The notes: generated from the sequence alone by a model not told the origin. Shown: positions 1 to 7,899, counted from the stretch's first letter. The stretch is 64,000 nt of DNA from Coriobacteriaceae bacterium (GCA_025757745.1 CP107217.1:2170001-2234000); one strand, 5' to 3'. A program made the numbers and translations.

Positions 1-7
1 AAACAAG

Positions 8-40
8 CCTCTCGAACGCATAGCCGATCGGGAGGTTTTT
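8..40 (+). terminator. Intrinsic terminator of a plus-strand gene left of the window
   Basis: Arms CCTCTCG (8-14) and CGGGAGG (29-35) pair with one G-U wobble and are followed by five T at 36-40. The T run follows the plus strand, so the terminated gene must lie to the left of the window. Confidence 0.6.
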
Positions 41-43
41 CTT

Positions 44-155
44 GTGGGCAAGCGGGGGGATTCGAACCCGCAAGGCAACACAACTTCTCGTCCAGCACGG
101 GAAAATCTACCTTCAAAAGACAGGCGCCCCAAGCCCATTAGGACCAAGAGCGCCT
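44..155 (-). other. tRNA-like remnant (T-arm motif), not a clear gene
   Basis: On the minus strand, GCGGGTTCGAATCCCCC looks like a tRNA T-arm with one stem mismatch. About 40 bases before it, CTGTC-TTTTGAA-GGTAG could fold as an anticodon arm. I cannot pair an acceptor stem with the bases after the T-arm, and no standard D-arm is visible. It may be a decayed class II tRNA, an unusual tRNA or a chance match. I do not assign an amino acid. Confidence 0.2.
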
Positions 156-250
156 TACATCTAGAAAATATAAGCCTAGTTCCGAAAAGCGAGCCGCATG
201 CAACAACCAAGTAACCACAGGCCCCGGGAGAGCGGGGGCACCGGCTTAGG

Positions 251-292
251 TTTATCGCGAGTTCCGCACGAACAGGAGGCCACGTGACCTCG
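251..292 (+). repeat. Truncated copy of family 2 inverted-repeat element
   Basis: Positions 251-283 match the start of the conserved core seen at 5398-5431 and, inverted, at 5149-5182: the stretch containing TTTATCGCGAGTTCCGCACG and then the first half of the AGGCCAC hairpin. The match stops after GGCCAC. The second half of the hairpin, the GCAGGACTGT segment and the complementary outer arm are all missing. The sequence runs straight into the leader of family 1 copy A. Confidence 0.7.
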
Positions 293-450
293 ATGTTTTG
301 GACGTGACAGCGAGAGGGGTCCTGGTATGGCAAGGTGACGTGAAACAAGGCGGCGCTGACCTTCTGGTCGCGCCGCCGAAGTTGAACGTCAGATTGCCGT
401 GCCAGGGCCCCTCGCAGCGTCAAGAAGACCGCCGTTCGGTAGAACGGCGG
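290..450 (-). repeat. Family 1 bipartite hairpin element, copy A
   Basis: This is a structured intergenic repeat related to 29923-30087, 45462-45624 and 51440-51648. It has the leader TCGATGTTTTGG (290-301), a large imperfect hairpin (310-415) and the linker GCAGCGTC. It ends with a second hairpin, CCGCCGTTC (429-437) with GAACGGCGG (442-450). The large hairpin has the shared pairs CAAGGTGACGTGAAA and TTGAACGTCAGATTG and a tip GACCTTCTGGTC on a GGCGGCGC/GCGCCGCC stem. The second hairpin ends two bases short of the TAG of the neighbouring minus-strand gene, so the element would be its 3' UTR. Confidence 0.85.
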
Positions 451-452
451 AA

Positions 453-2624
453 CTAATTGTTCAGCATGCGGTCGAAGCTTCCCGAGTCGCCATCCCGATA
501 GTCGGCGGTCATCAGAATCTCCTGCGGAATGCGTCCGCCCTCGCGCAGCACGTTGCGGAACTGCACGCGCGTGACCATGGGCAGATCTTTGATCGTCGCC
601 GCCAGGTTCTGCGGTACACCCTGGTTGGCAGCCGCGGGCTCGCACTCACCGCCGGCCTTCACGCGGCGCTTGTGCTCGGCGAGCATGGCGCGATACATAC
701 CGGCATGCAGGCGAATCTCAACCACATTGGCGTTACGGGTCTGCTCGACAATGCGCGCACCCTCTCGGTCAATGTCGCCCACGTAGTAGACATAGTTAAA
801 GCGATAGCCGATCTCGGCCAGATAATCATCCAGTGCGTGTGAAACGCTCGCCTTGCAGCCGCCGCCAAAGATCACGCCACCCACCTTGGTGCCAAAAAGC
901 TTGGCGTGCTTGCGGCCGCGCAGGAGCTTGACGATCTCGTCATAGGTGTCCAGGTTCTCAACCATAATGAACGGCTTGTCGGCGCCCAGCGTAAAGAAGC
1001 CCGTAAAGTGCACAGGACGGTTGGGAGCAACCTTGATTGCCTGCATGCTGATGCCCTTTTCGGTCATACGCCGAATCAGGCGCTCGCCGTGTTTGCCGTC
1101 AAAGGCCTTCTCATCGTTAAAAATCTGGTAGGCGCGCTGGCGACGCGAAGCGACCGGCGTGTCGGCGCCGCGATTCTGCTCTATCCAAGCCTGGATGATC
1201 GCAATCTCCTCGGCAATCTTGCGGTTGGACATCTCGTTGTGCTGAGTGCGCTGCGGAGCCTTATTGCCGTCCTTGCCCTCGACCTTAACGATTTGAGTCT
1301 GCTGCTCCTTAATCTTGGAGAGCGCCGTAGGCGTGGGAACGACCTTGAGCAGCTGCCTGCCCAGGACACGGGCCAGAGCAAACGCCGAAACCTCGCCATG
1401 AGCGGGCGGCTCAGGCTGCTGGGCGGCCGCATCGTTTGCAGTCGGTTTGGGCTGCGCCTGGGATTTGCGCTTGGAATCCGCCTGAGCTTTGCGCTCTTGC
1501 TTTGGCGCGGACGGACCCTTTTGCGAGCGCTCGGGCTTGTCCCCCTTCGCCGGCTGGCGCTTGGGCTGCTCCACCAGGGCCTCAGCCTTCGCATCCTTGC
1601 TTTGCATCGCTGCCTTCTCGGCCGCGGCCTCGGCATTTGAGCCACGACCGCCGCGGTGACGACGGCGGCGGGGCTTGCTTGAGGCGCTCTCCCCTGTCTG
1701 CTTATCAGCGGACTGTTGAGCTTTGACCTCGGTGCCAGCCGCAGACTGCGACTCGGAAGGTTGCTGCTCGCAAGTCACCGGCTCAACGGTTTTCTCAGTT
1801 TGTTCGGCCTTATCGGCCTGAGCGGTCGAAGCCGGCTCGCCCTTCTCCTGACGCTTTATGGGATACGCGCGCCCCGCAAAACCGCGGCCGGGACGACACG
1901 AACCCGAAACCCTCTTGGCAGACTCCTCAGCATCGCCTGCAACCTCGGAAGGCTCTTCAGCCTCATGCGCGACATCCTGCTGCACAGCCTTAAAGTGAGC
2001 ACCGCGACGACGCTTGGGCTCTTGGGCCTCCACGGGCTTTTGCGACTCAGCGGCAACCTCGGTCACAACAGTCTCGGTATCGAGTTCATCCTTTTGAGCC
2101 ACGGCACGACGGAAGCGCTCCTGCTGGGCACGGCGCTGAGCATCGCGCTTGCCGCCCCCACCAAAACCGCCGCGACCGGCCTTAGCCGTAAAGGCGCGAA
2201 CGACGCTCTCATCGAGCAGCTCGTCGGTATCGATATGCTCGCGCGGGGCCGTTTCCACCGAAGCGGGCACCTCGACAACGTCCTCGACGGCTTCTTCGGC
2301 AACCTCGGCAAGCTGCTCCTGGGCATCACTTATCTCGGCATGAATGGTATAGAACGCCGGACGTCCGTTAATGCCGCTGCCCTCGATCTTGGTAACGATT
2401 TTTGCCGCGATGAGTTCGTCGCGCATCGCCTTGGTGTCGCATTCCTTATCGACGGAGCGGAAAATCTGTGCCAGCGCGCTCGACTTGATTTTAAGCGCCT
2501 TGCGGCAGAGCAGGTCGTAGGCAACCAGCTTGGCGCGCTCGGCAGAAAGCGACGTCTGGCTGCTTAGACGCTCAGCCAGGGCATCGACATTATTTTGGTT
2601 ATCGGAATATACCGTCTTGGCCAC
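453..2624 (-). CDS. JetD/DUF2220-like Toprim-domain protein with long disordered middle
   Basis: This protein of about 723 residues has three parts. An N-terminal 100 residues look folded. Residues about 105-480 are low complexity, rich in Ala, Glu, Lys, Gln and Arg with patches such as RRRRHRGGRG, and suggest nucleic-acid contact. The C-terminal part, about 493-720, contains YQIFNDEK, FIMVENLDTYDE, GVIFGGG and YYVGDIDREG. The order 'DEK - ENL - FGGG - GDIDxxG' resembles the C-terminal nuclease-like Toprim domain of JetD from Wadjet anti-plasmid systems; GDID (about 616-619) would be the metal-binding acidic motif. No jetABC genes are next to it. I chose the GTG at 2624 because GAAAGGGG precedes it; an in-frame ATG lies 24 bases upstream. 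The family link is by motif pattern only. Confidence 0.6.
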   Translation of the reverse strand: MAKTVYSDNQNNVDALAERLSSQTSLSAERAKLVAYDLLCRKALKIKSSALAQIFRSVDKECDTKAMRDELIAAKIVTKIEGSGINGRPAFYTIHAEISDAQEQLAEVAEEAVEDVVEVPASVETAPREHIDTDELLDESVVRAFTAKAGRGGFGGGGKRDAQRRAQQERFRRAVAQKDELDTETVVTEVAAESQKPVEAQEPKRRRGAHFKAVQQDVAHEAEEPSEVAGDAEESAKRVSGSCRPGRGFAGRAYPIKRQEKGEPASTAQADKAEQTEKTVEPVTCEQQPSESQSAAGTEVKAQQSADKQTGESASSKPRRRRHRGGRGSNAEAAAEKAAMQSKDAKAEALVEQPKRQPAKGDKPERSQKGPSAPKQERKAQADSKRKSQAQPKPTANDAAAQQPEPPAHGEVSAFALARVLGRQLLKVVPTPTALSKIKEQQTQIVKVEGKDGNKAPQRTQHNEMSNRKIAEEIAIIQAWIEQNRGADTPVASRRQRAYQIFNDEKAFDGKHGERLIRRMTEKGISMQAIKVAPNRPVHFTGFFTLGADKPFIMVENLDTYDEIVKLLRGRKHAKLFGTKVGGVIFGGGCKASVSHALDDYLAEIGYRFNYVYYVGDIDREGARIVEQTRNANVVEIRLHAGMYRAMLAEHKRRVKAGGECEPAAANQGVPQNLAATIKDLPMVTRVQFRNVLREGGRIPQEILMTADYRDGDSGSFDRMLNN

Positions 2625-2729
2625 GGGGCCCCTTTCATATGTACACATATACGTCTATATGGTACATCGCGCGAGCCTATCCACGCAAAACATCTGCGAG
2701 GACGCCTTTGCATCACCCGTTCCCGCAAG

Positions 2730-2768
2730 AAAAAAGACCGAGCCCGCGTCGTTGCGGACCCGGTCTTT
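2730..2768 (-). terminator. Terminator of cstA
   Basis: AAGACCGGGTCCGC and GCGGGCTCGGTCTT pair on the minus strand and are followed by a run of T (A run at 2729-2735 on the plus strand). It lies about 40 bases after the cstA stop. Confidence 0.85.
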
Positions 2769-2807
2769 CCGAGTCATATGGATGGAACGGTTAGCTCATC
2801 AAGTTGA

Positions 2808-4697
2808 CTAGGCCTTGGCAGCCTCGGCGTCGGCGGGAGCCTCGGCGACAGCAGTGCGGCCATACTCGGCCTTGCCCATCTCGGACCACTCGGGCTCCTC
2901 GTCGGGCATGGAACCGGCCTCCTTGCCGAAGAACTCCTTGAGGCAGTTGACGGCAACGATGAGGCCCAGGACCATCAGCAGGACGGCGAAGACGAGCTGC
3001 AGACCCTTGGTGGCGGCGACGGAAACGGCAGCCGTGGTGGCGGTAGCCGGGATGGTGCCGAAGAAGCCGTAGGCCTGGACGGCGGTCATGCAGCCCATGG
3101 CGCTCTGGACCAGCGAGGTGAAGGTGCAACAGAGCAGGAAGACAACGGGCACGTAGAGCATCCAACCCTTGCGGCCGGTGCACTTGCAGAACACGGCGAG
3201 GGTGATCATGGTCATACCGCCGAGCAGCTGGTTAGAAGCACCAAAGAGCGGCCAGATGTTGGCATAGCCGCCAAAGGCGAGGGCGAGGCCAGGAAGCAGG
3301 GTAACGACCGTGGCGAACCAGGGGTTACCGAGGACCTTCATGTAGCCGGCCTTGGACTCGATGGCCAGGGCGTCGTTGGTCTGGGCAAAGAACTCGGAGA
3401 ACGAGGTGCGAGCGATGCGGGCGACGGCATCGAGCGAGGTCAGGGCCAGAGCGGAAACGTTCATGGTCATGAAGACGGTTGCGAGCGTGCCGTCAACGCC
3501 GAAGGCCTGCATACCGCGGGAGATGCCAGCTGCGAAGATCTGGAACGGGGTGGAAGCGACGCCGGCGTTAAGGGCGCCGGTACCGGCGGTGTTCATGTCG
3601 GAGAACATGATGCCGGCGACGATGATGGCAAGGATGCCGACGAAGGACTCGACGATCATGGCGCCGTAACCGACCTTGACGGCGTCCTGCTCCTTCTCGA
3701 CCTGCTTGGAGGAGGTACCAGAAGAAACGAGGCTGTGGAAACCGGAGAGAGCACCGCAGGCAACGGAGACAAACAGGACCGGGAACATCATGCCCGAGGC
3801 ATTGCTAAAGCCGGTGAAGACCGGAGCGGTGATGGTGGCCTGGCCGTTAGCGCCCAGGACGACGATACCGAGGACAGCGCAGACGATCATGACGATCATC
3901 ATGATGGAAGTGAGGTAGTCGCGAGGGGTCTTGAGCATCTGGATGGGCATGGCACCGGCAAAGACCAGGTAGACCATGACGACGGCGAACCACTGGAACT
4001 TGTCCAGGTAGACCGGGAACTGCATGCCGACGGCGAACATGAGGACCATGAGTACCACGCCGGTGACGAACTCGGCAGCGCCGGTGAGGTTGAACTTCTT
4101 CTGGGCCCAACCAAAGGCCATGGCGACGAAGGTGAACAGGATGGAGATGGTGCCAGCGCAGCCAGCGGCATAGGACTTGGTGAAGTCGATGGCACCGGTA
4201 GCAGCACCAGAAGCGTCAACGGCCGGGGTGAACATGAACGTCTTGCAGACCATGTCGGTGAAAGCGGCGATGACGATGATGCAGAACAGCCAGCAGAACA
4301 GCAGGAACAGGCGACGGCCGGTCTTGCCGATGTACTTCTCGATGAGCTGGGCCAGGGACTTGCCGTTGTTCTTCATCGAGGCGTACAGGGCGCCAAAGTC
4401 GTGGACGGCGCCAAAGAAGATGCCGCCGACGAGGACCCAGAGCACGACGGGAAGCCAGCCGAAGGCCATAGCGACGATCGTACCCGTAACAGGGCCGGCA
4501 CCGCAGATCGAGCTGAACTGGTGCGAGAACGCGGTGAAGGCGGAGACGGGCGAGAAGCTGTTGCCGTCTTTCATGCGCTTGGCCGGCGTGAGGGCCTCTT
4601 TGTCAACGCCCCACTTGTTGGCCAGCCATCGGCCATAGCCCAGATAGCCGCAGGCGAGCACCGCCGCGGCCACAACCATGAGCAAAACTCCGTTCAT
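2808..4697 (-). CDS. cstA: CstA carbon starvation protein, pyruvate/peptide permease
   Basis: This 629-residue membrane protein has the CstA family layout, with more than a dozen hydrophobic segments. N-terminal family motifs are GYGRWLANKWGV, ICGAGPVTGTIVA and GGIFFGAVHDFGALY; further on is the SGTSSKQVEKEQDA segment. Family members import peptides or pyruvate when preferred carbon is low. The hydrophilic C-terminal tail is Ala/Glu rich. The ATG at 4697 has a strong GAGGAGG site eight bases upstream. The gene stands alone, with its own promoter, a long structured leader and a downstream terminator. Control through that leader is likely (see 4733-4935). The identity is firm; the substrate is open. 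Confidence 0.95.
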   Translation of the reverse strand: MNGVLLMVVAAAVLACGYLGYGRWLANKWGVDKEALTPAKRMKDGNSFSPVSAFTAFSHQFSSICGAGPVTGTIVAMAFGWLPVVLWVLVGGIFFGAVHDFGALYASMKNNGKSLAQLIEKYIGKTGRRLFLLFCWLFCIIVIAAFTDMVCKTFMFTPAVDASGAATGAIDFTKSYAAGCAGTISILFTFVAMAFGWAQKKFNLTGAAEFVTGVVLMVLMFAVGMQFPVYLDKFQWFAVVMVYLVFAGAMPIQMLKTPRDYLTSIMMIVMIVCAVLGIVVLGANGQATITAPVFTGFSNASGMMFPVLFVSVACGALSGFHSLVSSGTSSKQVEKEQDAVKVGYGAMIVESFVGILAIIVAGIMFSDMNTAGTGALNAGVASTPFQIFAAGISRGMQAFGVDGTLATVFMTMNVSALALTSLDAVARIARTSFSEFFAQTNDALAIESKAGYMKVLGNPWFATVVTLLPGLALAFGGYANIWPLFGASNQLLGGMTMITLAVFCKCTGRKGWMLYVPVVFLLCCTFTSLVQSAMGCMTAVQAYGFFGTIPATATTAAVSVAATKGLQLVFAVLLMVLGLIVAVNCLKEFFGKEAGSMPDEEPEWSEMGKAEYGRTAVAEAPADAEAAKA

Positions 4698-4732
4698 TAC
4701 ATTTCCTCCTCTAAAAAGAACTTCCCAGACAT

Positions 4733-4935
4733 AAAAAATGAGGGCCGTCGGTTGCGCTCGACGGCCCTCATCTTCATCAGCCGCCCGTTATCGTACGGGC
4801 TAGCTGTATGTGCTAACCCGCATCAGATAATTACTACGCTGATAATGTTTAGCTGATGCGTGAACATGTCTAAGAAATCCTCTTCAATCATGATGTGAAC
4901 GATCCGTGCGTGTTCACATCCCCCAGTGGTTGAAA
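4733..4935 (-). promoter_or_regulatory. Structured cstA 5' leader ending in a terminator-like hairpin
   Basis: About 200 bases separate the likely transcription start from the cstA ribosome site. The leader contains GATGTGAAC/GTTCACATC, CGCATCAG/CTGATGCG and GCCCGT..ACGGGC hairpins. It then has a 12-bp stem (739-750 with 759-770 in the 4700s) followed by six T (4733-4738 as A). That last hairpin is a canonical intrinsic terminator placed before the gene, so transcription attenuation is likely. A 22-codon frame, ATG at 4891 and TGA at 4823, spans the CGCATCAG/CTGATGCG hairpin but lacks a good ribosome site. I do not recognise a known riboswitch. Confidence 0.65.
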
Positions 4936-4938
4936 AGG

Positions 4939-4967
4939 AGTATGAAACTTTAGTTACCTAAAGTCAA
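4939..4967 (-). promoter_or_regulatory. cstA promoter with palindrome in the spacer
   Basis: On the minus strand TTGACT (4962-4967), a 17-base spacer and CATACT (4939-4944) make a good sigma-70-type promoter. The spacer holds the palindrome ACTTTAG-TTAC-CTAAAGT (4947-4964), which looks like an operator overlapping the polymerase site. Confidence 0.7.
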
Positions 4968-5064
4968 CGCAAATATGTAATGAATTTTCCACTTTTTTGA
5001 ATTTCTCGGTATAAAACGCCACTGACCTCGGACTTTACCCCACGACAGTTTTTGCATGAGAGAT

Positions 5065-5224
5065 GCTCCTCGGGGGCGGGGCGGGCGCCTGCCGCCATAT
5101 ATGAACTTTCCTGCTCGGACAGTCCTGCTCACGACGGAGGCCACATTAAGTGGCCTCCTGTTCGTGCGGAACTCGCGATAAAGTTCATATATGGCGGCAG
5201 GCGCCCGCCCCGCCCCCGAGGAGC
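5065..5224 (-). repeat. Family 2 inverted-repeat element, copy a (45-bp perfect arms)
   Basis: Arm 5065-5109 is the exact reverse complement of arm 5180-5224: 45 bp with no mismatch, starting GCTCCTCGGGGGCGGGG and ending at ATGAACTTT. The 70-base centre, read on the minus strand, starts ATCGCGAGTTCCGCACG. It has the hairpin GGAGGCCAC-TTAAT-GTGGCCTCC and ends GCAGGACTGT..GAGCAGG. The centre is nearly the same as in copy b, but the arms are unrelated in sequence. The adjoining stretch 5225-5368 holds only a small hairpin, TGTGCGGAG/CTCCGCACA, and no gene. Confidence 0.9.
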
Positions 5225-5368
5225 TCCCATCCCAAATGTGCGGAGCATAGCTCCGCACACCAACTTTTTCTTTCAGCTAAAGAACGCCGGAAATTCGACG
5301 CTGGCTTGTTGACCTTGCTGGACGCTGTCGACGCCAAACCAGCTCAGAAGCTATATCGATACAGAAAG

Positions 5369-5501
5369 GTCCCCGACCGGAGGGGCCGGATATAAGGTTT
5401 ATCGCGAGTTCCGCACGCAAAGAAGGCCACTTAATGTGGCCTTCGTCTTGCGCAGGACTGTAGAGCAGGAAACCTTATATCCGGCCCCTCCGGTCGGGGA
5501 C
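5369..5501 (+). repeat. Family 2 inverted-repeat element, copy b (32-bp perfect arms)
   Basis: Arm 5369-5400 (GTCCCCGACCGGAGGGGCCG then GATATAAGGTTT) is the exact reverse complement of 5470-5501. The 69-base centre (5401-5469) repeats the core of copy a in the opposite orientation. Its hairpin is AAGGCCAC-TTAAT-GTGGCCTT, with a paired change relative to copy a. It lies 13 bases past the stop of the TsaB-RimI-TsaD gene. Confidence 0.9.
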
Positions 5502-5514
5502 TGCACCCGTACGA

Positions 5515-7899
5515 CTACAGCGTCATGTTTGGATCGGCGTCGACGTCGAACGGCGAGATTTCACCTCGGTCGAATTTACGGCGAGCGACCTCCGCGATCA
5601 TGGCGGCGTTATCGGTGCAGGCAGACAAGGGCGGCACCGTTACGCGGATTCCCTGACGCCCGAGTTTCTTGATCATCATCTCGCGCAGATGCGGGTTGGC
5701 CGAGACGCCGCCGCCGATGCAATACTCCTTGCACCCGGTAGCATGCAGGGCGTTTTTGGCCTTCTTGTACTGCACGTCAAAGACCGCCGCCTCAAACGAA
5801 GCCGCCAAATCGGGCAGATGAATCGTGCGCCCGGCCTTGGTCTCCTGCTCGATGTAGAGCGTCACCGCCGTCTTGAGGCCCGAAAGCGAGAAGCGGTAGT
5901 CGCCCCTGCTGTTCAGCGCGCGGGGGAAATCAATCGCCTTAGGGTTGCCCGTCTCGGCAAGCTTGGAGATGATGGGGCCTCCGGGATAGCCAAGGCCCAG
6001 TGCCTTTGCCACCTTGTCGAAGGCTTCGCCCACGGCGTCGTCAAGCGTCTCGCCAAGCACCTCGTAGTCGCCCCATGCCCTTACGTGCACGAGCATGGTG
6101 TGCCCGCCCGAAACAAGCGTAAAGATAAACGGCGGCTTGAGGTCGGGCTGCGCCAGCAGGTTGGCAAACAGGTGACCCTCCAGATGATTGACGCACACCA
6201 GCGGTTTGCCGGCAGCATACGCAAAGCCCTTGGCAAAGGCGACACCCACCACCAAGGCACCCACCAGGCCCGGACCTTGCGTCACGCCCACGGCGGCAAG
6301 CTCACTTGGCGCAATGGCTCCGCCCGTAAGGCCCAGCGACGCTGCGGCGTCCTCGAGTGCCGCGTCCACGACGCTCACGATGACCTCAACGTGCTTGCGC
6401 GAGGCAATCTCGGGTACCACGCCGCCAAAGCGGGCATGAAAATCAATCTGCGTCGACACCTGGTTGGCCAGCATCTTGCCGTCCGCATCGATAATTGCCA
6501 CGGCTGTCTCGTCGCAGGAGCTCTCGATGGCAAGCACCAGGCGGCGGCGCTCGATTTCGGCACGCTCCTCAGCGGTGCGTTCGGGCGCGGGCAGCGGCCA
6601 TACACGCTGTTCGGCAGCCGTCGGCTCGGGCGAGGCATTGTCGAGAGGAAGCACCAGGGGCAGCGGCGCCGTCATGACGATGGCATCCTTGCCGGCACCG
6701 TAATAGCCACGGCGACGACCCGCCTCGGTAAAGCCCAGAGCGGCATAGAGTGCAATTGCGGCCTCGTTGCCGTCCTCAACCTCAAGCGAAGCCGTGGTGC
6801 AGCCGAGCATCTGGGCGTCATAGCTCACGTGCGACAGAAGCTTGCGGGCGATGCCCTCGCGGCGATGCGCCGGATCGACGGCAACGTCCATAATCTGCAC
6901 GTCCCCGTCGACGACCATACCGCCGGCAAGACCCAGCAGACGACCGTCGTCGTGCGCCACCCACCAGCTACGCGGCGCGGCAACGTCCTCGCCCAGCTCG
7001 GACAGGAACATGCCCGGCGTCCACGCCTCGTGTCCGGCGCCTTCAAAGCAGGCGGTCTCCAGCGCGCTCGCGCCCTCGGCATCCGTCGCGCCCATGGGGC
7101 GGAATTGCAGATGACGTCCGGCAAGCTCGTCGGCAACACCTGTCACCTCACTCTGCGCGCTCTCGGCAAGGCCCAGACGCTTGCGCTCGTTTTCCTCGGC
7201 GTCCGAAAGGCGCGTATAGATCGGCAAGACGCGAGCCGGATCGCCATCGCCTGCGGCGTGCGCCATCAGCAGGCCCTCGCCCGAGGGCCACCACAGGTCT
7301 CGCTCCACGCAGCGCGCCGTCTCATCCTCGCCCAGCAGTTTGCCATAACGCACGAGACCGTCACCAGTCAGCTGAACCTGATCCCAGTCCGCGGTCTGGC
7401 GCCACTCATCAAGCGCCACGGCGGCCTTGACCACGCGCTCGCGCTCAAACAGACGCTCGGGGCCCTCATCCCCCAGCACATAGAGCGCCGGGTACACCTC
7501 GCCGCGCATGGCATCGGCAAGAACACCAAGCTTGCCGCGCACGCCGGCCTTCCATGCCGTCCAGGCGCAAGCATCGAGCGTCGACACGCCCAGCAACGGC
7601 ACATTGGCACCGTGCGCCAGACCCTTTGCGGTGGAGATGCCGATACGCACGCCCGTAAACGAGCCGGGACCGCGACCGACCACATAACAGCCGACATCGC
7701 TGCGATCCAGGCCGGCCTGCTTCAGTAGGTCATCAACAGTATTCACGAGCTCCACGTTGGCATGGCGGCGACACAGATGGTCCCCACTTACCAGCTTTGC
7801 CTCGCCTGTCTGCACGTCAATCCAGCTTGCCGCGCAGGCAAGCATGTCGGTCGATGTGTCGAGCGCCACCACCAGCGCGTTGTCGTTATGCAAGCTCAT
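5515..7899 (-). CDS. tsaD: TsaB-RimI-TsaD triple fusion, tRNA t6A37 synthesis
   Basis: Three proteins are joined in 794 residues. Residues 8-245 are TsaB (GRGPGSFTGVRIG at 75-87). Residues 264-412 are a RimI-type GNAT acetyltransferase (acetyl-CoA loop HRREGIARKLL at 345-355). Residues 453-794 are TsaD (ESSCDETAV at 459-467, then NHLEGH with metal-binding His). TsaB and TsaD transfer threonylcarbamoyl from threonylcarbamoyl-AMP to A37 of ANN-decoding tRNAs; RimI acetylates ribosomal protein N-termini. Elsewhere these are separate, often adjacent genes. The 5' end overlaps tsaE by 14 bases, so translation is probably coupled. The AMP donor would come from the TsaC at 42190. The individual domain assignments are firm. 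Confidence 0.95.
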   Translation of the reverse strand: MSLHNDNALVVALDTSTDMLACAASWIDVQTGEAKLVSGDHLCRRHANVELVNTVDDLLKQAGLDRSDVGCYVVGRGPGSFTGVRIGISTAKGLAHGANVPLLGVSTLDACAWTAWKAGVRGKLGVLADAMRGEVYPALYVLGDEGPERLFERERVVKAAVALDEWRQTADWDQVQLTGDGLVRYGKLLGEDETARCVERDLWWPSGEGLLMAHAAGDGDPARVLPIYTRLSDAEENERKRLGLAESAQSEVTGVADELAGRHLQFRPMGATDAEGASALETACFEGAGHEAWTPGMFLSELGEDVAAPRSWWVAHDDGRLLGLAGGMVVDGDVQIMDVAVDPAHRREGIARKLLSHVSYDAQMLGCTTASLEVEDGNEAAIALYAALGFTEAGRRRGYYGAGKDAIVMTAPLPLVLPLDNASPEPTAAEQRVWPLPAPERTAEERAEIERRRLVLAIESSCDETAVAIIDADGKMLANQVSTQIDFHARFGGVVPEIASRKHVEVIVSVVDAALEDAAASLGLTGGAIAPSELAAVGVTQGPGLVGALVVGVAFAKGFAYAAGKPLVCVNHLEGHLFANLLAQPDLKPPFIFTLVSGGHTMLVHVRAWGDYEVLGETLDDAVGEAFDKVAKALGLGYPGGPIISKLAETGNPKAIDFPRALNSRGDYRFSLSGLKTAVTLYIEQETKAGRTIHLPDLAASFEAAVFDVQYKKAKNALHATGCKEYCIGGGVSANPHLREMMIKKLGRQGIRVTVPPLSACTDNAAMIAEVARRKFDRGEISPFDVDADPNMTL

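Noticed and set aside
44..155. Selenocysteine tRNA at the left edge
   Set aside because: No UCA anticodon in the right loop and no long acceptor stem can be paired.
3735..4856. A 373-codon plus-strand frame antisense to cstA
   Set aside because: Asp/Gly/Glu-rich shadow of a membrane-protein gene; no ribosome site and no family features.
4950..5312. Two overlapping frames encoding the same GAGRAPAAIYEL stretch on opposite strands
   Set aside because: The shared peptide is an artefact of the 45-bp perfect inverted repeat; no ribosome sites or family match.
5065..5501. Insertion sequence or ordinary MITE
   Set aside because: No transposase frame, and the terminal arms of the two copies are unrelated, unlike MITE ends.
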